DNA from: a bacterium
Lineage (GTDB): Bacteria; Krumholzibacteriota; Krumholzibacteriia; LZORAL124-64-63
Assembly: GCA_016712675.1 (NCBI GenBank)
Contig: JADJQR010000001.1
Span: 4,402,001 to 4,466,000, forward strand
Length of the DNA: 64,000 nt
Direction: 5' to 3'
Within the stretch, counting starts at the first letter, position 1; every line of letters begins with the position of its first letter. A program made the translations under genes and the position numbers. Of the stretch, positions 48,019 through 55,464 are shown piece after piece. The notes beneath the pieces were generated by a model that did not search any database, was not told where the DNA came from, and saw nothing but the letters and a program-made list of their open reading frames with translations.

Positions 48019-50256
48019 TCAGGCGGTCACGGGCGCCAGGTTGTCGATGGTCTCGCGCAGCGCGCGGCTGCTCAGCGGCTTGGGCACGTGCGCGTCGATG
48101 CCGGCCTGACGGCACAGTTCCTCGTCCTCGGGCATGACGCGCGCGGTCAACGCCACCAGCGGCAAGCGCGCGCCACCGGCCGTCGCCTCGTGTTCGCGCC
48201 AGCGTCGGGCGACATCGATCCCGTCGAGAACCGGCATCTGCAGGTCCAGCAGCGCCAGATCGAAGCTCTCCGCGTATAGTGCGGACAGGGCCTGTCCGCC
48301 GTCCTCGGTCAGCGTCACCGTGTGGCCCCATTTCCGGAGAAGCGACACGACCAGCTTCTGGTTGACGGGATTGTCCTCGGCCACCAGCAGCCGCAACGGC
48401 GGTCGGCTTGCCGCGAGGGTCTGGACTCGGCGCTCGGACGCCGGCGCCTTCGATGCGCCGGCGATGCCCAGGTCGATCGTGAACGTGAAGCGGCTGCCTC
48501 GGCCCTCCTCGCTCTCCATCTGCACCTGCCCGTGCATCATCGCCGCCAGGTTCCGGCAGATGTGCAAGCCCAACCCAGTGCCTCCGTAGCGGCGGGTGTG
48601 CGAGCTGTCGGCTTGCTGGAACGCATCGAAGATGACTTCTCGCTTCTCGGGTGCGATGCCGATGCCCGTGTCGTGCACCGCGAACTCGACGCGCTGCCTC
48701 CGCTCATTCGCGTAGATCACGCGCGCGCACAACCCGACCGTGCCGCTCGTCGTGAACTTGACCGCGTTGCCCAGAAGATTGACCAGCACCTGGCGCAGGC
48801 GGGCCGGATCCCCGACCAGGCGCGGCGCCAGCACCTCGTCCACCTCCCAGGTCAGCTGCAGACCACGCGCGGCCGCCGTGCCCGCGAACGAGCGGCGGAT
48901 GTTCTCCAGCTCGGCGCGCGGTTCGAATTCGATCTCTTCCAGGTGCAGCTCGCCCGCCTCGATGGCCGACACGTCCAGGATGTCGTTGATCACCGTCAGC
49001 AGGGAACGACCCGATTCCAGCGCGATCTCCAGCTGCTCGCGCTGCGTCGGCTGCAGCTCGCTGTCCAGCGCAAGCTCGGTCATCCCCATCATGCCGTTGA
49101 GCGGTGTGCGAATCTCGTGCGACATGTTGGCCAGGAACTGGCTCTTGGCGCGGCTGGCCGCCTCCGCGGCGTCGCGCGCCTGGATCAGGTCGTGTTCGGC
49201 CTCCCGCCGGCGCTCGATCTCCCGCTCCAGCTCTTCCTGACGCGCCACCAGATCCTGCGCGTACGCCGCCTCGGCGTCCAGACGCGCGCCCAGTGCTTGC
49301 GAGCGGATCTGGCCCTGCCAGACCAGACCCGACAGGCCCATCAGCACGCAGGCCAGCGCGGCCAGGCCCCACAGGAACAGACGCGGGTTGCCGGCCAGGG
49401 CGCCGCCGACCACGCTCGCGCGCGTGACCACCAGGGGATAGTGCGCGGCTTGGGCCGAGCTGAGCAGCCGCGGGCGTTCGCCGGATTCGGGTCCGCGCGC
49501 CAGCCTCGTGGTCCCTGGCGAAGGAAGCTCGCTGCCACCGCCGGACCGCGTCGCCGTGTCCGACGCCAGCGCGCGACCCTCCCAAGCCAGCCACAGCTGC
49601 GCGTCGGTCGGACGCCAGCCGCCGTGCAGGTGCGCCAGCAGTGTCGTCGTGGGCACGAAGGCCAACAGCCATCCCTCGTGTCGGCCAAGCACGCGGCACT
49701 CGGACGCCAGCACGATGCTGTCGGTCCCGGGCAGATGGCTCGCCACGGAGGCGCGTGCGGTCGAATCGCCGGGTGACGGCGCGGTCCACGCCTCGCGGAA
49801 CGGGGCGCCCGGGTCGCGCCGGAGCTCGCGCGAGTCGATGACCACCATGCCGTCGGCATCCAGCAGCACCAGGCGTGCGATGATCGGCTGCCCGTCGGGC
49901 AGCTGGCGCGCCAGCCGGCGGTCGAACTCCATCTCCAGGTCGAGCAGGTTGATGCGCAGGCCGTACTCGAGGCTCAGGCCCAGCGCGGCGTTTTCGAACC
50001 AGGCACTGACCTCGCGCCGGTCCGCCAGCTCGGACACTTCCGCCTCGAGGCCCGCCAGGAAGTGGTCCAGCGACGTGGCCAGCGCCGCAGTGTGCGCCAG
50101 TTCGTCGCGCGCCAGCGCTGCGCGCTGCGCCTGCAGCCCGGTGTAGAAGCCGTGCAGCAGGTACGCGACCAGCAGCACGGCGGGCAGGCCGACGCCGGCG
50201 GCCGCCAGCCACGGCCGACGCCTGGTCCCGACCGGGCTGCCGGCCCGTGACGTCAC
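48019..50256 (-). CDS. Hybrid sensor histidine kinase
   Basis: The 745-residue protein has an N-terminal membrane helix (WLAAAGVGLPAVLLVAYLLH), a periplasmic sensor of about 270 residues, a second helix (LFLWGLAALACVLMGLSGLV), a coiled coil, the H-box QFLANMSHEIRTPLNGMMGM, an ATPase domain (LGNAVKFTT, DTGIGIAPEKREVIFDAFQQ, GGTGLGLHICRNLA) and a C-terminal receiver with LLVAEDNPVNQKLV and LALLDLQMPVLDGIDVARRW (phospho-Asp). No HPt domain is present, so the final acceptor is elsewhere. The GTG start overlaps the stop of the binding-protein gene. Confidence 0.93.
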   Translation of the reverse strand: MTSRAGSPVGTRRRPWLAAAGVGLPAVLLVAYLLHGFYTGLQAQRAALARDELAHTAALATSLDHFLAGLEAEVSELADRREVSAWFENAALGLSLEYGLRINLLDLEMEFDRRLARQLPDGQPIIARLVLLDADGMVVIDSRELRRDPGAPFREAWTAPSPGDSTARASVASHLPGTDSIVLASECRVLGRHEGWLLAFVPTTTLLAHLHGGWRPTDAQLWLAWEGRALASDTATRSGGGSELPSPGTTRLARGPESGERPRLLSSAQAAHYPLVVTRASVVGGALAGNPRLFLWGLAALACVLMGLSGLVWQGQIRSQALGARLDAEAAYAQDLVARQEELEREIERRREAEHDLIQARDAAEAASRAKSQFLANMSHEIRTPLNGMMGMTELALDSELQPTQREQLEIALESGRSLLTVINDILDVSAIEAGELHLEEIEFEPRAELENIRRSFAGTAAARGLQLTWEVDEVLAPRLVGDPARLRQVLVNLLGNAVKFTTSGTVGLCARVIYANERRQRVEFAVHDTGIGIAPEKREVIFDAFQQADSSHTRRYGGTGLGLHICRNLAAMMHGQVQMESEEGRGSRFTFTIDLGIAGASKAPASERRVQTLAASRPPLRLLVAEDNPVNQKLVVSLLRKWGHTVTLTEDGGQALSALYAESFDLALLDLQMPVLDGIDVARRWREHEATAGGARLPLVALTARVMPEDEELCRQAGIDAHVPKPLSSRALRETIDNLAPVTA

Positions 50257-51161
50257 TGCGCGCCGCCCCCGCCCGTGAAGAAGTCGGGGAAGTACGTCCA
50301 CACGCCGGGGTAGTACTTGCGCACCAGGTTGTCGTACGTGCCGTCGGCCTGGCAGCGGTCCAGGAAGGCGGCGAACGCCGCCGACAGCTTCGGCGAGTTC
50401 TTCGGGAACGCCGCCGACATGTGCTGCGGCTCCGAGAGCGGGCCCAGGATCTTGATCTTGCCCTGCCACCGCCGCAGCGCGACCAGCGCGTCGGGCACGT
50501 CGAGGATCGTCAGCTCCGCCATGCCGCCCAGGAGGTTCGGCGCCATGTGGTTGAGGCTGCCCTCGTAGTTGACCACGAGCGCGCCGCGTCCGGACAGGTC
50601 GTACAGCTTCGGGTCCAGGCAGGTGTTCGGCTTGGCCAGGACGCTGACGCCGTTGATGAGCTTGAACGTGCGCTCGATGTCGACCGTCAGCTTGCCCGAC
50701 GGCGCGATGGGCGCGACATGCGCGGTGGCCGGCGCGATCAGCCAGATCTGCGTGGGGAACATCGGCTCGGCGAAGTCGACCAGCTTCTCGCGCCACGGCA
50801 GCACGGTCATGCCGTGGGCGATCATGTCGCCGCGCAACTCGGCGTTCCCGGTGACGGTCACCTCACCACCCGCGCGCGTGAACGCAAGGCCGGTCACGTC
50901 GGAGATGGTCCGGTCCCAGTCCGTCTCGACATACACGTACTCGACGCCCAGCTCGCGGCAGAACAGCCGCACCAGGTCGACATCCAGGCCGTCGCCAGCG
51001 CCGGTGATGAAATTCGCATAGGGAATACCCAGGTGGCGCAGCGTGCCGGCGGCCTGGATCTCGGGCAGGTCGTGCTGCGGCGGCGTCACGACCGCCGGAC
51101 CGGCAACAGCGGCAGCGGCGAACACGGTCGCCATCAGCATCATGAGCAGGTTCGGGCGCAT
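50253..51161 (-). CDS. Periplasmic solute-binding protein (family 3-like)
   Basis: The 302-residue protein has a signal peptide (MRPNLLMMLMATVFAAAAVA) and the type 2 periplasmic binding fold: LRHLGIPYANFITGAGDGLD, GLDVDLVRLFCRELGVEYVY, VLPWREKLVDFAEPMFPTQI and SAAFAAFLDRCQADGTYDNL. It is coupled (4-base GTGA overlap) to a hybrid kinase and has no ABC transporter genes beside it. It probably presents a ligand to the kinase sensor rather than serving transport. Confidence 0.85.
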   Translation of the reverse strand: MRPNLLMMLMATVFAAAAVAGPAVVTPPQHDLPEIQAAGTLRHLGIPYANFITGAGDGLDVDLVRLFCRELGVEYVYVETDWDRTISDVTGLAFTRAGGEVTVTGNAELRGDMIAHGMTVLPWREKLVDFAEPMFPTQIWLIAPATAHVAPIAPSGKLTVDIERTFKLINGVSVLAKPNTCLDPKLYDLSGRGALVVNYEGSLNHMAPNLLGGMAELTILDVPDALVALRRWQGKIKILGPLSEPQHMSAAFPKNSPKLSAAFAAFLDRCQADGTYDNLVRKYYPGVWTYFPDFFTGGGGAQ

Positions 51162-51478
51162 GGATACGGCCTCCTCGCCATTTCGGGGCGGCGCACATCG
51201 ACCGGCCTGGACGGAGGCCGGCGGCTGACGGTGAGGTATCGGCCACGATTGCCCCGGGTTAACTGTAGCCGCCCCTGCGTGCAGCCTCGTGCTGGCTTCC
51301 GCGTACGTATGTTGTTATGATGCAAGAACATGGACTAGATCAGCCCGGAATCGGCCCGGATGACGGGGGCGGGATCCGGGCAGGCCACCGCCCTGCCGCG
51401 AGGCTGTCGGGCGACGGGCGGCAGCCTTGTGTGGAACAACGGCAAGGGGCGCGGCAGCGCTCCGGGGGGGGGCACGGC
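51162..51478. other. Intergenic region between divergent genes
   Basis: No gene supported. It includes an AT-rich patch (GTATGTTGTTATGATGCAAG around 51306) that may carry a promoter for the NTF2-like gene, and a GGGGGGG run before its ATG. Confidence 0.4.
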
Positions 51479-51961
51479 ATGAAGATCCCGCGCACGCACA
51501 TCGCCAACGGATTGGCCGCAACCGCAGCCCTGCTGATGAGCGCGGCTCCGGACATGGCTCACGCCGCCGTGGCTTCACTCGACGCGTTGACCGCGCAGGT
51601 GCGCGCGGCCGAGACCGCGTTCGCCGCCACCATGGCCGCGCGCGACCACGACGCGTTCGGCGCCTTCCTGGCCGAAGAGGCTGTCTTCTTCAACGCCCGC
51701 GGCCCGCTGCGCGGCGCCGCCACCGTGAAGGAGGCCTGGCGCCGCTTCTTCACGGAGCCCGCGGCGCCGTTCTCCTGGCGGCCCGAGACGGTCGAGGTCC
51801 TGGATTCCGGCACGCTGGCGCTGACGGCCGGCCCGGTCTTCGACCCGCAGGGGCGGCACGTCGCGGATTTCCAGACCATCTGGCGCCTGGAGCCGGACGG
51901 GAAGTGGCGCGTGGTGTTCGACCGCGGCAACGACGTGTGCGAGGCGGCGGCCAAGCCGTAG
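51479..51961 (+). CDS. Exported SnoaL/NTF2-like protein
   Basis: The 160-residue protein has a signal peptide (MKIPRTHIANGLAATAALLM to DMAHA). The rest is a DUF4440/SnoaL fold: VRAAETAFAATMAARDHDAF, FLAEEAVFFNARGPLRGAAT, WRRFFTEPAAPFSWRPETVE and RHVADFQTIWRLEPDGKWRV. It may be a periplasmic binding protein or isomerase-like; no catalytic role is evident. Confidence 0.82.
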   Translation: MKIPRTHIANGLAATAALLMSAAPDMAHAAVASLDALTAQVRAAETAFAATMAARDHDAFGAFLAEEAVFFNARGPLRGAATVKEAWRRFFTEPAAPFSWRPETVEVLDSGTLALTAGPVFDPQGRHVADFQTIWRLEPDGKWRVVFDRGNDVCEAAAKP

Positions 51962-51964
51962 GGA

Positions 51965-52366
51965 TCAGGCCGGATAGCCGAGGCCCAGTCGCGCCGCCGC
52001 CGCGGCCAGCGCGCGGTCGCGCGTCCACAGGCGGGCGGCGGCCAGGCGCGCGCCCGCCAGCAGGTGCACATCCACCCAGCCCAGCCCTCGACCGGACAGC
52101 CGTTCGCCCGCGACCAGGGCCAGGGCCTCGGCGTGGGTGGCTTCGGGCGCCTGCGGCAGGGCCGCCAACAGGCGCAGCACCTCGTCCCGGCGCGCCAGGT
52201 TCCCGCATGCCAGTTCGCCGATGACGTGGGGATGCGTCAGGACGAGACCCTCCTGCAGCGGGCCCGCCAGGTCGCCGCGCCGTCCCCGCAGGTGGTCGAT
52301 CCAGACGCTCGTGTCCACCAGGAGCCGATCGGCCCCTGCCGCGGAACCGCCGCCGCGGGCGATCAT
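51965..52366 (-). CDS. vapC: VapC-type PIN ribonuclease toxin
   Basis: The 133-residue protein has LLVDTSVWIDHLRGRRGDLA (first acidic residue), VIGELACGNLARRDEVLRLL and LGWVDVHLLAGARLAAARLW TRD, the VapC order. ATG 52364-52366 overlaps the antitoxin stop by 4 bases. VapC toxins cut tRNA or rRNA. Confidence 0.9.
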   Translation of the reverse strand: MIARGGGSAAGADRLLVDTSVWIDHLRGRRGDLAGPLQEGLVLTHPHVIGELACGNLARRDEVLRLLAALPQAPEATHAEALALVAGERLSGRGLGWVDVHLLAGARLAAARLWTRDRALAAAAARLGLGYPA

Positions 52367-52557
52367 CGCGCCGGGCGCCGCCGGCGAACCGGCCGCGCGC
52401 GCGGGTCGCTGCCGGCGAGGGCGGCCAGGCGCCGGGCGCTTTCCCGCGCCACCAGGGCCTCGAGCCCCAGCCGCACCAGCGCGGTCTTCTCGGCCACACC
52501 CGTCAGGCGGGCGGCCTCGGCCAGCAGGTCGTCGTCGATGTTCAAGGTTGTTCTCAT
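52363..52557 (-). CDS. vapB: VapB-type antitoxin
   Basis: The 64-residue protein starts MRTTLNIDDDLLAEAARLTG at ATG 52555-52557 and continues with EKTALVRLGLEALVARESA, the VapB ribbon-helix-helix. The arginine-rich tail (RARPVRRRRPAR) is unusual. Promoter DNA just upstream carries an inverted repeat. Confidence 0.88.
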   Translation of the reverse strand: MRTTLNIDDDLLAEAARLTGVAEKTALVRLGLEALVARESARRLAALAGSDPRARPVRRRRPAR

Positions 52558-52567
52558 ACATATGATG

Positions 52568-52584
52568 ATGCACGATCGATGCAT
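52568..52584. promoter_or_regulatory. Probable vapBC operator
   Basis: ATGCA and TGCAT arms flank CGATCGA, 11 bases upstream of the vapB start, an arrangement expected for VapBC autorepression. Confidence 0.5.
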
Positions 52585-52632
52585 ATCGCGCAAGCCCCCG
52601 GGAAGGACGGCGCCGGAGTTGCCCGGCGCCAC

Positions 52633-52654
52633 GGACTTGCGCCGGCGCAAGTCC
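52633..52654 (-). terminator. 22-base perfect palindrome
   Basis: GGACTTGCGCCGGCGCAAGTCC lies 24 bases past the end of the nuclease gene. It is a strong hairpin and may terminate it; there is no T run. Confidence 0.5.
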
Positions 52655-52677
52655 CGCGCCCGAAGTCCCGCGCCCGC

Positions 52678-54495
52678 CTATTGCACCAGCACCACCGACC
52701 GCGACTGCCGCACCACGGCCGCGCCCAGCCGCGCGCTCAGCACGACCTCGTAGACCCCGGAGGCGACGGCGCGGCCGGCCGCATCGCGGCCGTTCCAGGT
52801 CACGGCATGGGTGCCGGCCTCGAAGCGCGCGGCCGGGAAGGCGCGCACCAGGCGGCCCTGCAGGTCGTACACGTTCAGCGCCGCCTCGCCGGGCCGGTCC
52901 AGCGCGAAGCGCAGCTGCGTCGACGGGTTGAACGGGTTCGGCAGGTTGGGCAGCAGGCGCGCCGCGACCGTGGCGCCGGCGCCCGGCACCGACGACACGT
53001 AGGTGCCGACGGTGAAGTCGGCCACGCGCGGGGCATGGTCGCTGGCGGTGGGGATGTCGGCCGCCTGCAGGCCGGTGGCGGTCCGCGTGGCGGGCAGCAG
53101 CGTGCGCGTCTCCAGGATGTAGTGGTGGTGCAGCGTCAGCGCGCTGTCGGTGTAGAAGATCCAGTCCAGCAGCCCGGGATAGTAGGAACTGGAGTCGCTG
53201 CGCCAGGTGTAGCCGGCCCGACCGTCCGGGTGGCGCGACGGCGGCACGGCCAGGTCGGTGCCGTCCCAGTCGGGCGCCGAGTCGACGCCGTAGGTCGCGT
53301 TGTCGACGATATCGCCGGTGACGATGGTGTCCAGCTGCTGCCCCCAGCCCACCAGGTTCATGTCGCCGGCCAGGATGATCGGCGTGTCGACGGGCAGGGT
53401 GATGACACCGCCGGCCGTGCGCGCGTCACGCAGGAACTTCACCAGGCCGTCGGCCTCGTCCTGGCGCGTGGCGTCATCGGTGCAGCAGCGCAGGTGGCAG
53501 GCCACCAGCAGCAGGTCCTTCGCCTGCAATGGTCCCAGGTCCAGCAGCGCCGCCGACTCGCGCAGCGAGGTGCTGCCGTTGACCAGCCAGGTCTGCAGGA
53601 TCGGCAGCCGGCTGACGATCACGTTGCCCGCGTCCACCTTGGCCGCGTACCACTGCTCACCCGCGCCGCTGGGCAGGAACGTCTCGACGCGCGCGGCGGT
53701 CTGCACCGCCGAGTGGTCCCAGATCTCGTTGAGGACCATCACGTCCGGATCGATGGCATCCAGCAGGCGGTCTTGCGCCGCGAACTTCGCGTCGTCCCAC
53801 AGTCCGTCCTGCAGGATGTTCCAGGTCATCAGGCGCAGGTGCGCCGGATTGTCGCGGCCCAGCGGCAGCGTCGGCGCCACGTCGCTGCCGGCGGTGATCG
53901 TGTAGCTGAGGCTGCCGCTGTTCGGGCAGAGATCGCCGCTCGTCGCGTCGCGCAGGATGAAGCGCACCGCGCCGCCGGCCAGGAAGGGCACGCCACCGGC
54001 GGGCGTGATGCCGCGGCGCAGCGCCACCTCGAACTGGCTGCTGCTGACGGTGGGGCCGATCATCAGGCCGACGTTGTCGTGGTACACGGTGTAGCTGGTG
54101 CCGGCCGGGCGGTAGGTGCCATTGCGGCTGCCGAAGCGCCAGACCAGCTCGGCGCCGATGCCGCCGAAGGAGGTGCCCGTCGCCGCGTTCAGGTCCGTGT
54201 CCAGGTACAGTTCGAGCGACTGCTGCTCGTCCGGCTGCACGTCGCCGGTCACCTCGAACCGGAGGTAGAGGTACTCGTGGTCGTTGACCACGGACACGGC
54301 GCGGAAGTCGACGGTGCTCCCGTCACCGGCCGGGTCGACATGCAGCGGCTGCACCTCGGCCCAGTCGTCGAAGAAGCCGTCCAGCTGGATGGGCATCAGT
54401 TCGGCACGGGCGGCAGGGGCGGCCAGGGCCAGGGCGATCAGGGCCGCCGGCAGCAGCCGCGGGCCGATGGATGGGCGATGGAACGGCAACGACAC
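52678..54495 (-). CDS. Secreted endonuclease/exonuclease/phosphatase with FlgD-like C-terminal domain
   Basis: The 605-residue protein has a signal peptide and an N-terminal beta-sandwich (PIQLDGFFDDWAEVQPLHVD), probably carbohydrate-binding-like. A DNase I-fold EEP domain follows: MTWNILQDGLWDD, VMVLNEIWDHSAVQ, VACHLRCC, IILAGDMNLVGWG, LDWIFYTDS and ASDHAPRVADF, covering the metal and catalytic positions. The last 90 residues (NPFNPSTQLRFALDRPGEAA, LNVYDLQGRLVRAF, VTWNGRDAAGRAVASGVYEV) are the FlgD-type Ig domain used as a sorting tail in FCB bacteria. It is probably a surface or secreted nuclease or phosphodiesterase. Confidence 0.88.
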   Translation of the reverse strand: MSLPFHRPSIGPRLLPAALIALALAAPAARAELMPIQLDGFFDDWAEVQPLHVDPAGDGSTVDFRAVSVVNDHEYLYLRFEVTGDVQPDEQQSLELYLDTDLNAATGTSFGGIGAELVWRFGSRNGTYRPAGTSYTVYHDNVGLMIGPTVSSSQFEVALRRGITPAGGVPFLAGGAVRFILRDATSGDLCPNSGSLSYTITAGSDVAPTLPLGRDNPAHLRLMTWNILQDGLWDDAKFAAQDRLLDAIDPDVMVLNEIWDHSAVQTAARVETFLPSGAGEQWYAAKVDAGNVIVSRLPILQTWLVNGSTSLRESAALLDLGPLQAKDLLLVACHLRCCTDDATRQDEADGLVKFLRDARTAGGVITLPVDTPIILAGDMNLVGWGQQLDTIVTGDIVDNATYGVDSAPDWDGTDLAVPPSRHPDGRAGYTWRSDSSSYYPGLLDWIFYTDSALTLHHHYILETRTLLPATRTATGLQAADIPTASDHAPRVADFTVGTYVSSVPGAGATVAARLLPNLPNPFNPSTQLRFALDRPGEAALNVYDLQGRLVRAFPAARFEAGTHAVTWNGRDAAGRAVASGVYEVVLSARLGAAVVRQSRSVVLVQ

Positions 54496-54542
54496 GAATG
54501 ACTCCCCTGCTGCGAACGGTCAGGCGTGGTGGGGTTTTTGCA

Positions 54543-54548
54543 ATTATA
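54543..54548 (-). promoter_or_regulatory. -10 element upstream of the secreted nuclease gene
   Basis: A perfect TATAAT on the minus strand, 48 bases before the ATG, in an otherwise GC-rich region. No good -35 is seen. Confidence 0.4.
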
Positions 54549-54618
54549 TCACATGGCGGCCCGATGCGACAGGGCTGCAGGGCTCCGAATTCCGTTCCAA
54601 CGCCTTTGGGGATCTGCG

Positions 54619-55452
54619 ATGATGGACTTACGGGGATCCCTGCCGGGGAGGGCTGGCGTGGTGGTGGAAGGCGCAGGCGGGCGGTCGCGGGACGGCGAGG
54701 TGCTGCGCACGGCGCTCGACCTGCTCCAGAAGGTTGATACGGCTTCGCTCGACGAGATCATCCAGCACGGGCTGGACGAATCCGTCCGCCTGTCGGGTAG
54801 CCACATCGGCTACTTCCACTTCGTCAACGCCGACCGCGAGACCATCCGGCTCTACACCTGGTCCACCGGCACCAAGCGCATCTGCACGACGGTCGAGGCC
54901 ACCCACTACCCCATCGCCGTGGCCGGCATCTGGGTGGACTGCGTGCACCGCCGCGCACCTGTCATCCACAACGAATACGCTGCCGAGCCGCACCGCAAAG
55001 GCCTGCCGCAGGGCCATGTCGCGCTGCTGCGCGACCTGGGCGTGCCCATCTTCGAGGACGGGCAGATCGTCGCGGTGATGGGCGTGGGCAACAAGGAGCT
55101 GCCGTACGACCAGGACGACATCGACCTGGCGCAGCTGCTGGCCGGGACCATCTGGAGCATCGTCCTGCGCAAGCGCGCGCAGGAACGGCTGCGCGAGGAG
55201 GTCGCCGCCCGCACCGAGGAGCTGCGCCAGCGCAACCTGGAGCTGCAGCAGGCCCTCGATGACGTGCGCGTGCTGAGCGGGATCGTGCCGATCTGTTCCT
55301 ACTGCAAGCAGATCCGCGACGACCAGGGCTACTGGAACCAGCTGGAATCGTACCTGTCCGCACGTTCGACGGCCCGCTTCAGCCACGGGATCTGCCCGGA
55401 ATGCGCCAGGAGGCTGTTCCCCGACATCGACCTCGGCCAGGTGCGCGACTGA
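54619..55452 (+). CDS. GAF-domain protein with C-terminal zinc finger
   Basis: The 277-residue protein has a GAF domain (residues 35-195; SGSHIGYFHFVNADRETIRL, IAVAGIWVDCVHRRAPVIHN, GHVALLRDLGVPIFEDGQIV, AVMGVGNKELPYDQDDIDLA). It continues with a coiled coil (ARTEELRQRNLELQQALDDV) and ends with VPICSYCKQIRDDQGYWNQL and HGICPECARRLFPD, a pair of CxxC knuckles. This tail is the one found in many sensor proteins. There is no kinase or cyclase domain, so it may act as a partner protein. Confidence 0.82.
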   Translation: MMDLRGSLPGRAGVVVEGAGGRSRDGEVLRTALDLLQKVDTASLDEIIQHGLDESVRLSGSHIGYFHFVNADRETIRLYTWSTGTKRICTTVEATHYPIAVAGIWVDCVHRRAPVIHNEYAAEPHRKGLPQGHVALLRDLGVPIFEDGQIVAVMGVGNKELPYDQDDIDLAQLLAGTIWSIVLRKRAQERLREEVAARTEELRQRNLELQQALDDVRVLSGIVPICSYCKQIRDDQGYWNQLESYLSARSTARFSHGICPECARRLFPDIDLGQVRD

Positions 55453-55464
55453 GCTGCGCCGGCG

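Noticed and set aside
48322-49776. 484-codon plus-strand frame
   Set aside because: Antisense to the hybrid kinase, with no motif.
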